A stretch of DNA of 43,245 bases from Fidelibacterota bacterium UBA2986 (GTDB lineage Bacteria; Fidelibacterota; Marinisomatia; Marinisomatales; AB-629-J13), in assembly GCA_002346675.1 (NCBI GenBank), contig DEAI01000003.1, forward strand, positions 18,190 through 61,434. Direction: 5' to 3'. Within the stretch, counting starts at the first letter, position 1, and each line of letters opens with the position of its first letter. A program made the position numbers and the translations under genes. Shown in pieces: positions 43,222 to 43,245 of the stretch. Under the pieces are notes generated by a model that did not search any database, was not told where the DNA came from, and saw only the letters and a list, made by a program, of their open reading frames with translations.

Positions 43222-43245
43222 GGAGAGGTGGCCGAGCTGGCTGAA
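43222..43245 (+). tRNA. tRNA, 5' end only, probably tRNA-Ser
   Basis: The last 24 bases, beginning GGAGAGGTGGCC and continuing GAGCTGGCTGAA, match the acceptor arm and D-arm start of a class II tRNA; the GGAGAGG...GGCCGAG opening is typical of tRNA-Ser. T at position 8, GG in the D loop and the start of the D stem are consistent. The anticodon lies outside the window, so tRNA-Leu cannot be fully excluded. Confidence 0.75.

Noticed and set aside
1..43245. CRISPR array, insertion sequence, integrase or phage genes
   Set aside because: No regularly spaced direct repeats, transposase or integrase motifs, or att-like duplications were seen on either strand.
43222..43245. tRNA-Leu as identity of the terminal tRNA
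   Set aside because: The opening GGAGAGG...GGCCGAG fits tRNA-Ser better than the usual GC-starting tRNA-Leu, though the anticodon is outside the window.

Overview
The window is 43,245 bases of AT-rich bacterial chromosome, and every gene I can support lies on the + strand. It reads as a Gram-negative member of the Fibrobacterota-Chlorobiota-Bacteroidota (FCB) group. The signs are a PorV-like outer-membrane protein, a secreted protein with a type IX secretion (T9SS) C-terminal sorting domain, a GWxTD-domain protein, a BamD-like lipoprotein, a heptose kinase for lipopolysaccharide, and a TRAP transporter with a TatT lipoprotein. The best guess is a marine Marinimicrobia (SAR406)-type lineage; this is inferred from gene content, not from a marker phylogeny. 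Genes are packed very tightly, usually 0-60 bases apart, often with stop/start overlaps. Many have no visible Shine-Dalgarno sequence and several start with TTG.

Layout. 1-1962: end of a thioredoxin, thioredoxin reductase, and a degenerate ABC ATPase. 2038-5997: heptose-7-phosphate kinase, then a beta-propeller protein overlapping a GWxTD-domain protein. 6167-21939: an almost gapless run of 15 genes. It starts with the rod-shape elongation machine (mreB, mreC, mreD, PBP2, rodA) and continues through a YbgF-like TPR protein, a short glycogen-synthase-like protein lacking its substrate-binding motif, a lipoprotein, an outer-membrane protein, a TPR lipoprotein, glyA, and a TatT/DctP/DctQM TRAP transporter. 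22105-31004: an outer-membrane and secretion block. It holds a PorV-like barrel with calcium-loop-like insertions, an M6-protease-like protein that has lost its HExxH residues but carries a T9SS sorting domain, a 980-residue fusion of zinc protease, propeller and predicted outer-membrane barrel, a DUF5683-like membrane protein, and a BamD-like lipoprotein. 31018-34059: nadD, a Ca2+/Na+ antiporter, ftsE and ftsX. 34112-36787: hrcA, grpE and dnaJ, with no dnaK and with a DnaJ reduced to one zinc site. 36790-39412: a small doubtful ORF, a pilin-like membrane protein, and a PilM/GspL-like protein. 39413-43015: rsmD, coaD, an FmdB zinc ribbon, icd and obgE. 43222 to the end: the start of a tRNA, probably tRNA-Ser.

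How it fits together. Most of the window builds or maintains the envelope: peptidoglycan elongation and FtsEX, lipopolysaccharide heptose, outer-membrane insertion (BamD), T9SS-type export, and TRAP import. Cofactor and one-carbon genes (nadD, coaD, glyA, icd) are interspersed. No mobile element, CRISPR array or rRNA was seen, and no stretch longer than about 210 bases lacks a gene. The most unusual items are the protease-propeller-barrel fusion beside a catalytically dead protease relative, the short GT5-like pseudo-enzyme beside a lipoprotein, the pilin-like/PilM-like pair, and perfect inverted repeats just upstream of several start codons.
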